A stretch of 64,000 bases of DNA. Origin: Polyodon spathula (Eukaryota > Chordata > Actinopteri > Acipenseriformes > Polyodontidae). Below are positions 1-12,999 of this stretch, in pieces; the first letter of the stretch is position 1, and the number at the start of each line of letters is the position of its first letter. A program made the position numbers and the translations under genes. Location: positions 30,015,774 to 30,079,773 of the forward strand of contig NC_054548.1 of assembly GCF_017654505.1 (NCBI RefSeq). Direction: 5' to 3'. The notes beneath the pieces are model-generated. The model had not been told where the DNA came from. It searched no databases and saw nothing but the letters and a program-made list of their open reading frames with translations.

Positions 1-1293
1 CCTGCAGTAGTCTTTTATTATGTATTATAGAAATGTGAGGCAGTACAGATTGTGTAACGTTCCAGTGACCTCCTAATAGCTGTAACACAGGAGGTAAATG
101 GAGAGAGATGCTTTCGTCAAATGTATAGTGGAACTGCATTTTTTCTTCACCACAATGGTTTGTACAACCACATTTTTTTTTTTTTTTTTACAGTGGTTTG
201 GTGGAAAGAAATTCAAACTGGATAACCAACAGTAATGAACTTTGAAGAATGCTGTTATGATAGCGAGGGATATGATTTAAAAAATAAAAATAAAACACAT
301 GCAAAATTAAATGTTATTAAACCTTTAAACACATAAGGTATTCTGTTTCTGAATGTTATTAAATCAAAAATATAAAGCAGTGGTTGTTATTTCTAGAGTA
401 TAGGACTTGCTGGAACTAATGTAATGAGATTCTGTGTTTCTGTACTTTGTGCATCAAACGCTGATGCTTGAGGCAGCTTGTGCACTGGGCTACAAGCCTG
501 GGACATTGTTAAAATGTAGAGAAAGATGTTACCCATGCCCTTACTACAGTTACAGATGTAAGATGACTATGATTGCTCAGAGGCATGCTAATTACAAGGT
601 ACTTAGCAGTCAGCACCTAAAATACACCTGCCAGGGGCACTAACAGGGGAGAAGAGACATGCTTTTTTTCTTCAGCTTTACACAGAAACCAGCTGGAAAG
701 CAGGCCTTGGGATATATGGGTGATGTTCACAACCATGTGTTATTAGAGTTTCAATTTTCATGCAGTCTAAATAAAAGAAGCGATCTTGTTTCTCCTACAG
801 CCTGGAACAAAATACAAATTCCAAAGCAATAATCAAATCACATGACCTTTTGTACTGTATGGGCCTGTAATGGCACAGATCTAATAAATATAACAGCAAC
901 CTTTCAGTTGACATCAGCAAATTATTTTGTAGTCTGTACAGACTTTCTTAGAATTAATGGTACATTTATTATCGAATAGTAGTGTACACAAAATACATTT
1001 GGTACCAAACTGGAATAAACTGCATTAATCCGTCACTACAGCATTTGCTTGGCCAGCACATAGCCAGTTTGTTGCTTTTACCATAATAGAGCAGTGGTAC
1101 AATACAGAATACTGATGGTAATAAAAAGTACTTTATATTGCATTATTTCACTGACCACAATTTTCACATGTACCATTTTCCTTCAGAAATAACCTATATT
1201 ATCTGCATATTTTATATTTACTTTATCTGCTCCACTTTATATTACATTAGAACATATACACACACACACATTAGAACATATACACACACACAC

Positions 1294-1386
<93 letters not shown>

Positions 1387-3229
1387 ATATTCCTTTAAAT
1401 TTAAGACCTGCTTTTTAGCCATTTTTTGCTTTTCAAAAATAGCCTGCATCTTAAATTAGAGTACAGTATAGTGATGAGTATATTAATAGCCAACAAAAGA
1501 TGTGACTATCCAGGTACACAAGCAGCAACATAACTGACCGCTGAGAAAAGACAAACCAACATTTCTAACAAACAGTACCAGCTTGGACAGATGGTAATCG
1601 CTGATCAGACCCCTGGATTTTTCGATATGCCAAGAAATACCACAGTTGAATGCTGTTGTGGTTGCTGGATTACATGTTGCCTGATACTGTTGAATGTTGT
1701 GTCGTGCTTGCTGTTGCCAGGATGTGGGATGCCATAAGTGAGTGGTGGTATGTGTGTGACGCCATCTTAAGTATTATATTTATAAACAAGCTCCGTGGTT
1801 AATCTACAACAACACTGTTTCTTGTAAGTTTTGTACAATACAACAGTGTAATTGAGGTTGTATCTTTGTAAATGCATATGCATTTGATGTTTTATTTTTT
1901 TCTCAAATTGAAGGTGATAAATTTTGGCTGCGTCTTAAATTCGAAGGAATGTGCTATAGATAGATAAATAGATAGGTAGATAGATACAATGACAAAATGA
2001 AGTGTTTTTTTCATCTGCACGGATTAAAAAATCATTTCTTTCAGGATGTCTAGGACAAAAGCCCTTCTTCAAAATGGGAGGGCCGAGCCCACCTTTCAGG
2101 TATGTTTTTTTTTTTTTTTGTTAAAAAAGCTCTGTATTCGAGATGTAAGTACATGTCTTGCATGTTCTAATACGGTCGACAATCACTCTAGACCAGTTTC
2201 ATGAGTATCAAACAATTTATTAATTTGATATATTATTTTTGTATAACTTTCGCAAAGGTGGACTTTCAGAATCAGCAAAGAGAAAAGCACATTGGCATAT
2301 GATTTTATAACCCACGCATGTGTCTTATAAATTGGACCTTGAGGAATACATCTGACTGATTTTAATTTAAATACACTGAAGGTCTTATGCTGAGTAAATA
2401 CAACTACAAAGGCATAACAACCACAAGGGTTGGAGAACACATCTTTTCAGATGGTGCAGTGCTAATCCATCCTGAATTCCAATAATCTGTCAATTCAAAA
2501 TGACTCTTGTCAGAGAACGCCCAACTCTTCTTCTAATTTGGGAAAGAGCTTTTTGTTTTGTATTGATCCCCCAAGGTGTAATCACTCTATTGCTATGCTT
2601 GCATGGTTAACAAGATATCAGAAGAAGACGTGTGGTGACATTACCATGTTATGAAGCTAGTATTCCTATCGCTTCCTTATTTAAGGTTATTTATTACATC
2701 TATATACGTTTCAAAAGTTAACATTGCTACCCCTGTTTTTTTTTTTTTTTGCACTCTTTGTAAACTTCTAGGATTTCATATGTGTTTGTCATGTGAAGAA
2801 AATTGGGTCAGCTCATGTTTTTAATTCACATTTTTTAGTTTTTTGGTTACAAATTGTCCTTTCTTTTGCAGTGGTGGACAGCACTACTGTAGGTAACATG
2901 CTATAATATAATAAAGTCTAGTGGTTTTTTTTTTTTTTTGTGAAACACAGGTAAGCCAGCTACATTCATTCAAATAAAACCACATAAAAATAAAATTGTA
3001 GTAGCACCTTCTTATTTTTAATACAACACCACCCTTCTAAAAATTCAGTGGATAAATGGTATATATCTTATATATATAAATTTAAACAGTTTAAGTCCAG
3101 TGAATAACCTGAAATGGTACAAACATAAGCAGTAAACTACCAGAGGTTAAAAAAAAGTTTAGGTTACCAAAAACTGGAAAATATTGTACATTTCAGAGTT
3201 ATAAAAAAAGGCCTTTTTCAGGGAACAAG
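1..3229. other. AT-rich non-genic DNA
   Basis: I see no supportable gene here. The longest open frames are short, low in complexity or run through microsatellites. The stretch holds a compound (CA)n/(TA)n tract near 1255-1386, a short TAGA tetranucleotide run near 1957-1987 and several T-homopolymers. Nothing resembles a splice-flanked exon. Confidence 0.5.
1255..1386. repeat. compound (CA)n-(TA)n-(CA)n microsatellite
   Basis: Runs of CA flank a central TA run of about 60 bases. The segment ACATTAGAACATATACACAC occurs twice just before it. Open frames crossing this tract (THTHTH, YIYIYI) are artefacts of the repeat. Confidence 0.95.
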
Positions 3230-4643
3230 TAGTGGGTTAACAACTTACAGCTGTTCTGCAGCAGTGGAAGTAAATTAAGCCTTGAAAGTTGATGCTAACA
3301 ATTCCTACAGGTGTCCCAACTTTTGTTGATTACTTACAAACCCTCTGTCTGTATAAAAGCAGTGTTGGAACAGACTGTGTTACTACACCCTCTTAAGCAT
3401 TATTTGGACAGTACTGTACTGCAGGAAGTAGTATATTGCTATCATAATGGCGAGAAAAAGGCAATTAACAAAGGAAGACAGACAGAATTATAACCCTTAA
3501 AAGTGTAGGTCTTTCCTTTAGAGAAATTGCAAAGAAAGCCAAGGTGTCAGTGAGGTTTCCTACACCATCAAAAGGCACTTGGAAACTGGAGGAAACTCTG
3601 ACAGGAAGAGGTCTGGCAGACCCAAAGCCACAACAGAATCAGAAGACAAGTTTCTGAGAGTCAGCAGCTTGCGTGATAGGCAGCTCACAGGACAACAGCT
3701 TCAAGCACAGCTTAATACTGGTCGAAGTAAGCAAGTCTCAGTTTCAACTGTGAAGAGAAGACTTTGAGCTGCAGGTTTGACAGGTCGAGTTGCAGTAAGA
3801 AAGCCATTGCTAAGATGGCAAAATAAGAAAAAGAGGCTTTCCTGGGCCATGAAGCACTGCCAGTGGACTACTGAAGACTGGAAGAAGGTGGTCTTATGGA
3901 CCGATGAATCAAAACTTGAAATCTTTGGTTCATCACGCAGGGTTTTTGTATGCCGTTGAGTAGGCGAAAGGATGGTTCCTCAGTGTGTGACACCAACTGT
4001 CAAACATGGAAGAGGAAGCGTGATGGTCTGGGGCTCTTTTGCTGGATCCAGATTCGGCGACTTGCACAGAGTGAGTGGCACCCTGAACCAAAATGGCTAC
4101 CACAGCATTTTGCAGTGCCATGCAATACCCTCTGGTATACACCTATTTGGTCAAGGGTTCATCCTACAGCAAGATAATGACCCAAAACATACCTTCAGGC
4201 TATGTCAGAACTACCTTAGAAGAAAAGAACAAGCCAGTAGGCTTCAAATCATGGAATGGCCAGCACTGTCTCCAGACTTAAAACCCATCAAGCTGGTTTG
4301 GGATGAACTGGACAGAAGGATGAAAGCAAAGCAACCTACAAGTGCAACACATTTGTGGGAACTTCTGCAACAGTGTTGGGAAGAACTTTCCGAACAATAT
4401 TTGATTTCCATTGTAGAAAGAATGCCACGAGTGTGTTCAGCTGTTATATCTGCAAAAGGTGGTTACTTTGATGAGTAAAAAATGTAGATTAAATTTTGTT
4501 AAACAAACCGATTCCATGATTTCCTTTTTATCTCCAATTGTTTATTTGTTCTGTGCTTTAATTTCAGAGTACATTGAGACATTAAACTGCGTAAATTTCA
4601 ATAACAACTGGAAAAATGGAGGTGTTCTAAATTTTTTGACCGG

Positions 4644-4648
<5 letters not shown>
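3230..4648 (+). mobile_element. Tc1/mariner-type DNA transposon, decayed
   Basis: The 3' end near 4625-4648 carries GGTGTTCTAAA followed by a degenerate TTTTTTGACCGGTAGTG. This is the inverted form of the end seen at 63866 (CACTACTGGTCAAAAG...), so both are termini of one Tc1 family. The transposase frame lies inside. The left end is approximate: I do not find a clean matching terminal inverted repeat near 3230, so the 5' end may be truncated or heavily mutated. The right target TA has merged into a (GT)n tract. Confidence 0.85.
3447..4478 (+). pseudogene. Tc1-like transposase, inactivated
   Basis: The start is ATG at 3447 (MARKRQLTKED), and the stop TAA at 4476-4478 follows the family ending SAVISAKGGYF. 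The N-terminal part is a paired-like helix-turn-helix region with the GRPK linker. The catalytic core follows: first Asp in LWTDESK, second Asp in QQDNDPKHT, and the segment that should carry Glu reads PIKLVWDELDRR. The family normally has NPIE there, so the catalytic Glu codon is now Lys (4290-4292). Several frameshifts and stops break the frame, for example TAA shortly after the start and TGA near 3767. This is a fossil; the family name is secure, the subfamily is not assigned. Confidence 0.9.
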
Positions 4649-4715
<67 letters not shown>

Positions 4716-4755
4716 TATATCTATATATATATATAGATATATATATATATATATG
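4647..4755. repeat. (GT)n-(TA)n microsatellite abutting Tc1 end
   Basis: A GT run directly continues the GTAGTG terminus of the Tc1 copy and then becomes an AT-rich tract with interrupting C and G. The repeat begins exactly where the transposon ends. Confidence 0.95.
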
Positions 4756-4759
4756 TGTG

Positions 4760-6604
4760 GGTTAATGATGATAAATTAGATGTATTTATGTTAGGTTGCA
4801 TTGCAAAGTTTTGTTGACACAAAATGAAACATCGCAGTTAAGAAGAGGAGAGGATTCTATTCAAGCTGTGCCACTGTTTTTTGACACTGTCAGCATTCAA
4901 GTCAGATACCAAGAGTGAAGTTGACATGGAGATCAAAGTAATACAGATTCAAACGGATGCGGTAATATGTCAGTTTCTATTTACAAAATTTCTCTGGAAC
5001 CTTTTATGTACTTTACTGATACCTATAACAAGGGGTGGCAAACAATACAATATAAAGCATGTATTTGTATAATGGAAAATAAACTGTGTTTTACACTTAC
5101 TCTTTTATTTCAATTAAACTTGTTTTGTCAAGACCCACCTGTCAAATGCAATGTTCTATTGGGCAATACCAGCAGTTAAACTTTTGTTTAATTAATAAAA
5201 CAAAAAGTGGATTGTATTTTAAGTGCTGTATACTTTTTAACACAAGTCAAGATTGTGATGTGTAAAACATCTGAAAACACAACCTCTTGGTTTGTGTAGT
5301 TAATTGTCAAAGCAATCAACAAGCAATTTTCATTCCAAAGAAGATGTTTCATGAGGGTTAAATGAAGCATCATATGCATTTCCATAATAGTTGATAGCAT
5401 GCTGTGTCATTAAAACATACACATGTCTTAATGCTATAGGTTAGTGACCATAGAATTGTCCCCAGGCAATTAACTACCAAACTGCTTTCCAATTCATCTG
5501 AAGTTAGGGAAACCAGTGTGCTTAATGGGCCTGTACAAAACTATAATTCTTGACACTCTCCCTACTTAGAAACTACTGGAGCAAAACACCTTCCCCTTAC
5601 AATAATAGTTGTTGGAAGCTTGCAAGACCACTTTTATGGTTTGTCATGTGAAGAAGCCTCAAGTTCAAAGTGCTTTCTTCTTAGAACTATAAAAGTTCTT
5701 AATACAAAAATAGCTTGTTTATGAAGCTCTTTTGTGTTTATCCACAACTCGTGTAAATAGGATTTATCTAACCAGCAGGCTCACAAATTTCACAAAGGCT
5801 GTTACTATGATTTCTGTTTTCTTTTTTTTCTGTTTGGGAAATGCAAACTTCACCGTGCCCCATTAAAATACTATCATTGCAAATAAAATATTAATGTTTG
5901 CATTCCTGCCAGCATTAATGCAATTACAATGTGAATTAGACAAACAATTACACCTTCCATATTGGCAAATGAAAAGACATATCTGTTTTCCTCTGTATTG
6001 TGTTGCTACTATTTATAACTTCCCAATGGCTGCAGTAGCTTGTGGGGAAGCTATTAGTGTCTTAATTCAGCGATTAAGAAGTACAGCATTTGTTGAAGTC
6101 CTGGGCCTTTTAGTCTACCATGGATTATCACTTGATCCTTCCAAAGCATTTTTATACAGGAGTACATTACCCTTGGAGCCACCCTGGGCTCCATGTCTCA
6201 TTAACCTGGGTGTTAGATAAATCAAAGGCAGCTTCTGCTACAAAGATAAGCAAACTGCAGACCAGCAAGACAGTGATGTATGGATCCAGGAGGCTAATAG
6301 GAATGTATTGACAGGGAAATGGTATGCTTATCCTGCAATCGTTGCATAGTGCAATGAGAAATCCCAAAAGCAGATGGGAGACACTTTGGAGAATGCAGAG
6401 GGAGAGGACTGAAGAGTTTAAATGCATCCTCAAGTACTGCTTTCTCACAACATATAAACAACAAGGCCTCAATTCAACAACATGCTAAAATTCTGCATTT
6501 ATATTATGAATACTTACAGTATAAAATAGTGTGTACATTGAAGGTTGTAATAGTTATGAATAGAAGGCAAAACTTTGTTTTGTAACTATCCAGTGCAATC
6601 TTTA
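4760..6604. other. non-genic DNA
   Basis: No coding region can be supported. An open frame of 108 codons at 5894-6220 has no recognisable domain, no family resemblance and no splice context, so I do not call it. Confidence 0.4.
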
Positions 6605-6790
6605 ACCACTGGCTTGGTGATCTAGTGGTTAAACAAAGGGGCTTGTTACCAGGAGGTTCCCAGTTCAATCCCAGCTCAGCCTCCAGATTTAGAGAGCAGC
6701 ATTCAGACACCTACACTTAATCACTTGCCCCTGTTGAAAGCATTGCTTAATGTGGTATTGCTAGTACCTTGGCTTGTTTTCAACTGGTTA
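6605..6790 (+). mobile_element. tRNA-derived SINE head, degraded
   Basis: The stretch has the spacing of an RNA polymerase III promoter. An A-box-like TGGTGATCTAGTGGTTAA is followed about 35 bases later by a B-box-like AGTTCAATCCC. The text around them (CTAGTGGTTAAACAAAGGGG, then ACCAGGAGG) resembles tRNA-derived SINEs common in fish. The body after the tRNA-like head is hard to recognise and there is no clear A-rich tail, so the copy is old or truncated. An isolated tRNA pseudogene is a less likely alternative. Confidence 0.6.
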
Positions 6791-9700
6791 GACTCAAGAA
6801 AAAACTAACAAAAACATATGCTGGGCTTTAACATTGTACATTGGCTGGGTATCCAGTAAGTAACACATTTCTTAGGGTCCCAGTAGTCTGTTAATCCATG
6901 GGCATAAGCACTGGGTGTTTGCCTTTTGAACCCAGGCAGAGGGTTAGTCATTAATTATTAAAAAGTTTGTCAAGAATTCCCTTGGAGCAGTATGCTCATT
7001 GCCACAAGACCTGATAGGTGGAGTTTCAGCATAATCATCATACTGTACATTACATTGCACTAATGTTGAGTTTCAAAACACTAGCATCCTGGTGCTTTGT
7101 CAAGCACCTCTAGAATAATGAATCTGAGATGGAGAAGGTGGTAAAACCCTATACAAATTTAAAGTCATTTAAACAGTATTGTTCGGTCCAGGTCATTCAA
7201 TTCAAAGCGTTTATTTACCCAGGTAAAAGCATTGAGAAAAATAACTCATTTAGTTGGTGACATGGGCAAGACAGCTCCCAAGCTGTACCAGCACACAGCA
7301 GTTGAAGTCAAAAACACTGACAAAAACAATTGTAGTCCCCATCAAAAAATACTAGCATTCCTGCCAATAGGTACCACGTACCGGTAAGAGGAAAGAAGTC
7401 AACCTGAAGTAGTAATTGGTTCTGCTAGAAGGTTGGGACTGTACTGCAGTACAGTAATTGTATGTACCATAGAGTATTTCAAGTTCAGGGGAGTGGTGTG
7501 TGTTTAAGGAGTGTGTATTTGTGGGTGGGGTTGGGGGGCATGTTTACTTTTTAATCCAATTGCCAGTTTCTGTGATTTATTTATTTTGGGTGGGAGAGGG
7601 GGTTGGTACTGCATGTCTATTGCATTTTAAACTGTTTGATGCCTTCATTCATCTTCACATATCACTTTTTGTTAATGCGTAAAGAAACGTATAAATTGTT
7701 AATGGGCAAAGGTGTCATTTTATCACATTTTTTCTTTTGTATTCTAGCCTTATCTGTGCCTTTACATTACCAATGGGTAAAGTTTGATTTATGGTCATTC
7801 TAACTGATACAAATGAGGGGAAGGGGTTTAAGGCAAAGTTGTCACCTAAAAGTGCAGGGGGCTCTCCATCCAGTTCATGGTGGTACCTGTTCCTTTAACA
7901 GCTTTTCCTTTATCTGCTTGTCCCTACGGCCCACAGCTGGGCCCGTTGGCCTGATGGACTGGATCTTTAACCCAGGGACACATAGAGGGAGCATCCATTA
8001 CTCATTGGTGACAATAGCCAATTGAACAAGATGTAGAACTCAATTCCAGCAGAAAGACCTATAATGTTGGAGTCAGGAGGTTATCACTGAGGGGCCTGCA
8101 CCTTGCTCAGTGCCATTCTTATCAAGAGTTTAGCAGTCCTTGCTGGTGCAGCAGCCAGCACGCAGAGCTGAGGGTGACGGATTCTGAGCTAGATGTACAT
8201 GCATCTTCTTTGTTAAGCACACACACTTTTGCTGTATTTTCCAATTCACTATAATAAATGGAAAAAGCACAAAAAGCTGACTTTAACTTGTCAAGACTAA
8301 ATAGGCAACTACTACTACAAAAAAGAAAATCTACAGTAGAACACATGCTGGTAGACGTTTGCTGATGGATGATAATTTTTTTAGACATCTCTCTATTTCT
8401 GATGACTTAACTGTTGACAGTACATGAACCAATGTACTAATATTATGCACACTACAGGTAAGTCTATAGTTTACAGAAAACTTGTGAAAATACTGATTCA
8501 GTATCAGCAACTTTTGTTCAACAACACATAACCATTCAAAAATATACATAAATAAACAAATGAATAGAAAATGAATATGTAAATAAGTACATATGGTGCA
8601 GTTAACACAGTTTAAATCGGTGAATTTGACTTGTGAACTGATCCCAGACAAATTTGAATCGGAATCCTCAGATAATGCTTGGTTCTGGCGTGTGCTTTAA
8701 ACTCAAGCTCCTGTTTCCATCCCACAGGACTGAATCTCATTCTGAGAGACATACAAGTGATTCTCACATTTCAGTCACAATTCCACCAGCTACTGTCGAG
8801 TAAACACTGCCATGAGCCTCAAGAGAATGAAAAAGGAAATGTGCGAGAAAGAAGAGAGAGAGAGAGAGAGAGAGAGAGCTTTCTGTTTTATAACACAGCT
8901 TTCTTGTGCTTTAATCAAATACTGGTACTTAAAAAAGAAGCATCTTTCAGTGGTTAATATTAAAAGTAGTTGTGGATGCTAGTCTTCTAGTCACCCATTA
9001 AATTGTGATCTCATGCATTGACAGTACACTTTAATTTATAACAACTGTGTATTTTGAACCTCTATTTATTAGTTAAATTGCTGTTGGTACAGTACGGTAA
9101 CTACTTAGTTAATATAACACAGCCCAAACCAACTTCACCAAGCTAAACTGAAACGCAACCCAAACAGAGACAGTTTAAAGAGACTATTTTGTTGAAAGGC
9201 AAAACCTAAATAAAATAGGTGGAGCATATACAGTATTCCTACAAGCTATATTAATCATCATCATCATCGTCATCAACTCTTCTCCCAAAAAGATACTCAA
9301 TATTGCCCCTTGTGCTTAGAATCACATATAAAGGAAGAGCAAATAATTCTGTGATACTTGACCATCAGCAAATTAGAAATTTTCTTCACATCTTCTCAAG
9401 GGTTAGAAAGACTAAGGTTAAAACCTACACTTGATATTAGCTTTTAGAAAATGCAAGGTCAATCATAAAGTGAGATCTCTTGTGCTGAAGATGGTTCCCG
9501 GCTCTCCGATTGACGTGTGCAGCTATTATAGCAGTACTTTAACTATGATGTTGCAATGACAAAAGCATTCCTCCAGGGGATGTTGCTTGGAAATAAAAGC
9601 ATTATTACTTCACTTCGTTATTGCTGTGCTGTTGCAGTGACCAGTGTTTTATTTACGCATTAATCATTTACATACTAAAGAATAGCGGTTTCTGCACAGC

Positions 9701-11944
9701 TGCCATTAAAGTAAAACGGAATGTATCAAATGATATGTGACAAAGTCACTACATAGATTAGAGAAGAGTTCTATAATCTTAATTATTGATTAGACTATTT
9801 CTTTGATACTGTTTTGAGTGTGCAAGTTATATTTTAACCAATACATTTACAAAGGAAATGTTTGGGATGTCGTGTCCTGAATCTGTTACTTGAGCACTGA
9901 ACATGATTCCCAGCAACTTTGTAGTGGTTAACTGATATGGAAAATGACCTACAATGTTGCACATTAGGTGTAGTGAGATTATTTACAATAAAAATAAGTG
10001 AATGCCCAGAACTTGCCACTATAGCCACACTTAGTATTGAAAAACCCATGAATAATGTCAAACAGTCATGATCCTGATAAAACTAAACTAAAGGTTTTGC
10101 CTGCAAGGACCATCAGTTACTAACAACAGCTGCAACCAAAATGACTTACCCTGTCTGCAGAAATATGAATTCTAGAAGCTAAAGTCATTTTATAAGTTGA
10201 TTCTACAGTCAGTTTATGTAGTAAAACCAATTATTACTGCATCTGTCTCTCACCAACAGGTTATACTGTATTTCCCAAAGAGACTGTCTTCACTTTTAAC
10301 TACCATTCTCACTGACATTTTAGTGTGTCATAGGAACTTACTAACGGAGTAACAGAGTCAATTGAAAGCAGTGAAACTATACCCAGTGGGCTGGGGTATC
10401 AGAGATTTGTGTTGAAATAATTACCCTACTAAAGGGGCCATATGGTCTGTCATGGTTGGCATGCAGCCTGCCCCAGCTGCTACCTTCTTTTTTAAACCAG
10501 TCACAGCAGTGTGATGGCTGACAGCTTACTGTACACTGCCTCAAGTATTCAAGCTGCTTGTCCCAGGGGTTTGCAGATCTATTACATGAGGACAGTCAGT
10601 GAAGCAGGTGTTATTGTACAGTGTTTTATATTTTTATACTCTCATTGATAATTATGTTTGGCAGGTTAATAAACACATTATAACTTAAATGAGTTTGGAC
10701 CAAAAGTACTGTACTAGCAAAGAACAAACCACGGAGAAACCAATGGCAATGAAGAACAATGCACGTAGGGGGCGCTGTTAAAGTCCATATGATATGGTTA
10801 GCCTTTGGTGTTGACAGCACAGAGTAATATCATACTGAATGAATGAGGCGAAATCTTAAACACACAGCTCTTTAGCTGCTCATAATTAATTAGTGGGCAT
10901 GCACCAAGCAAAGTTACTTTATGACAGCACTGTACACATTTTGGAATATATTCTAACATAACATAAACAATATTTTTAAGTTGTTGTTCAGCATTTAAAA
11001 TACATTAAGTGAATATTATGGACAGCTACTTTAATAAGTGTTACTAAATGTATTCTAAACTAAAATTATTTATTTTGGGAAGTAGTTGACTAATTTCCAT
11101 ACTAGCAAATGCAGAAGAAATGCATAAGTAAAATTCTGATGTAAAAAAATTCTGAATTCTTATCTATGGAAAACAGTGGTGCTTTAATTACTGCCAGTCT
11201 GAATTTGCCTAGCAGCAGCGTCGAATAAGAGCAGTAAAGTATTTGTGCAGTTTGGACATGTAACTTGATAAGGCTTAAATTTACTCACTGTTAGTAAAAG
11301 ATCCTGAGCCAGCAGCATGTTGTTTTTTCTCTCCCTGAGGAATGGGAAACCATATCTCTCCTTTAGGAGCATCCTCTGAGGTAAGCAGTTCTTATCTGTG
11401 CTATCATAGCAGTATAATATCCAGTAACGGCTGCTTTATGCGCTCTTCAATACTCAGATCAATCCAAAGCACAATTTTTCATTAACCCCTGACAATACAT
11501 TAGTTATTTATTTAGTAAATGGTAAGAAAATACATAGTAGGAAATGGCTTAAGTAGCTTTCATATCAAATATATCTGCAAATCATTGTGTAGCTGAAAGA
11601 TGGTGTTTCATGCCACACTCACTATTCTGACTCCAGGGCGTGTGCAGCTGAAACATGAGTGTATAGTTCTGCTCAGTGATGATGGAGCAATGGGTCTCTT
11701 ATAACTGTTTAACACTCACTTTTAAAAGCATTTAAAGTGTTGTGTTCTGGCCTAAGCTGGCAGCGGTGACCATCTCTGCTCCATATAAACTGTAACTTAT
11801 TCCATAGTCCATCAGCCAGCCTAGCCAGAGTATTCATTTCATATAAAAGCATTGAATGGAACTAACAGGGCCTTAGCTAACCACTAGCCCTTCACGTTGC
11901 TAAAGAAGATAGGAGTATGAGATTTGCAGGTATTACCTGTCAAC
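6791..11944. other. non-genic DNA with one possible dispersed repeat
   Basis: No gene is supported in about 5 kb. Near 7200-7300 the text TTTATTTACCCAGGTAAAAG, followed by a sequence around GACATGGGCAAGACAG, resembles a dispersed repeat frequent in fish genomes, but I cannot name it. There is a short (GA)n run at about 8850-8878 and an ATC run near 9254-9275. Confidence 0.4.
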
Positions 11945-12003
<59 letters not shown>

Positions 12004-12050
12004 GTTGTAGTAGTAGTGGTAGTAGTTTTTATTTATTTTTATTATTTTTC

Positions 12051-12086
<36 letters not shown>
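11945..12086. repeat. (ATT)n followed by (GT)n microsatellites
   Basis: About 19 ATT units at 11945-12002 are followed by GTAGTAGTGGTAGTAG drift, an AT-rich spacer and about 16 GT units ending at 12086. Confidence 0.95.
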
Positions 12087-12089
<3 letters not shown>

Positions 12090-12445
12090 CAGTATATGAG
12101 AGGTGAAATATTGCTAGTGTATAATTTGGCTAAGAATCTTATTATAATGCAAGTGGAAAATATTTGTTCTCATACTGTGTAAGTAGTCACTACAGCACAA
12201 CAGTGGCATTAGTCCAAAGCCCAAAGAGTTCTAAGCTTCACAGCAGTAAACTTCAAAGCTGCAGTGTTTGAAACCGCAGTCATTCAGCCAGGGAAACATA
12301 TTAATGAACTTTCCTCTGGTGGCAAAATGAGCATTGCACACAATCATTTTTAAATGTCTATGCATAAGATAACCTGCCAGTTATCAGGGGATAATCACAG
12401 GTCGTTTTACACAGTTTATATACAAAGGGCAGCTGGCTCTTTGAG

Positions 12446-12449
<4 letters not shown>

Positions 12450-12538
<89 letters not shown>
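12450..12538. repeat. (AT)n-(GT)n microsatellite
   Basis: About 32 AT units merge into 12 GT units. The tract ends where the Penelope-like coding remnant begins, so it marks the 5' truncation point of that element. Confidence 0.95.
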
Positions 12539-12539
12539 A

Positions 12540-12999
12540 TCACAGTAAACATAAAAGAATAATTGACAGAATAGGTTCTACAAATACTTGCACTAGTATA
12601 CGTAAAGTTTGTAAATACATAGACAAAAGTAGAAATATAATTAAACATAAGAACACCACATATCCACTAAAAACTAATACCTACTGTAAAAATAGCAATG
12701 TTGTTTATGGAATAGCCTGTGAAAAATGTGATGAAATAAAATATGTTGGAGAGACTGGAACAACTTTATATAAAAGAATTCAGAACCACCTTTCATTAAT
12801 TAGAAATAAAAAAATGAATGAACCAATAGTACAGCACTTCACCAGTCAAGGACATGACATAAATGATGTAAAGTTTGTAGTATTAGAACAGCTAAAATTA
12901 GATAATGCGACATATAGAAGAATAAAAGAAAGTAAATGGATAAATAGACTGAACACAATTATGCCAGCGGGACTCAACAGAAAAGAATTAACTAATTAA
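12540..12999 (+). pseudogene. Penelope-like element, C-terminal GIY-YIG endonuclease remnant
   Basis: An open frame of about 150 codons ends at TAA 12997-12999. It contains NVVYGIACEKCDEIKYVGET, a GIY-YIG nuclease start: the GIY equivalent is VYGIAC and the YIG equivalent is YVGET. Next come LYKRIQNHLS (the conserved Arg), IVQHFTSQGHDINDVKF, and ESKWINRLNTIMPAGLN, where Glu and Trp match the usual RE..WI.KL pattern. In Penelope-like retroelements this domain follows reverse transcriptase and nicks the target. No reverse transcriptase is visible upstream, where the frame emerges straight from a microsatellite, so the copy is 5'-truncated. The methionine used in a naive reading lies inside the repeat and is not a real start. 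Confidence 0.8.

Noticed and set aside
1138..1449. Open frames with YIYIYI / THTHTH / CVCVCV peptides on both strands (also at 4.6, 12.5, 19.1, 45.7, 47.0, 56.7 and 58.4 kb)
   Set aside because: They are translations of (TA)n, (CA)n and (GT)n microsatellites, with no coding signal outside the repeat.
5894..6220. 108-codon open frame as a gene
   Set aside because: No recognisable domain, no splice signals with coherent phase, and length within chance expectation for this composition.
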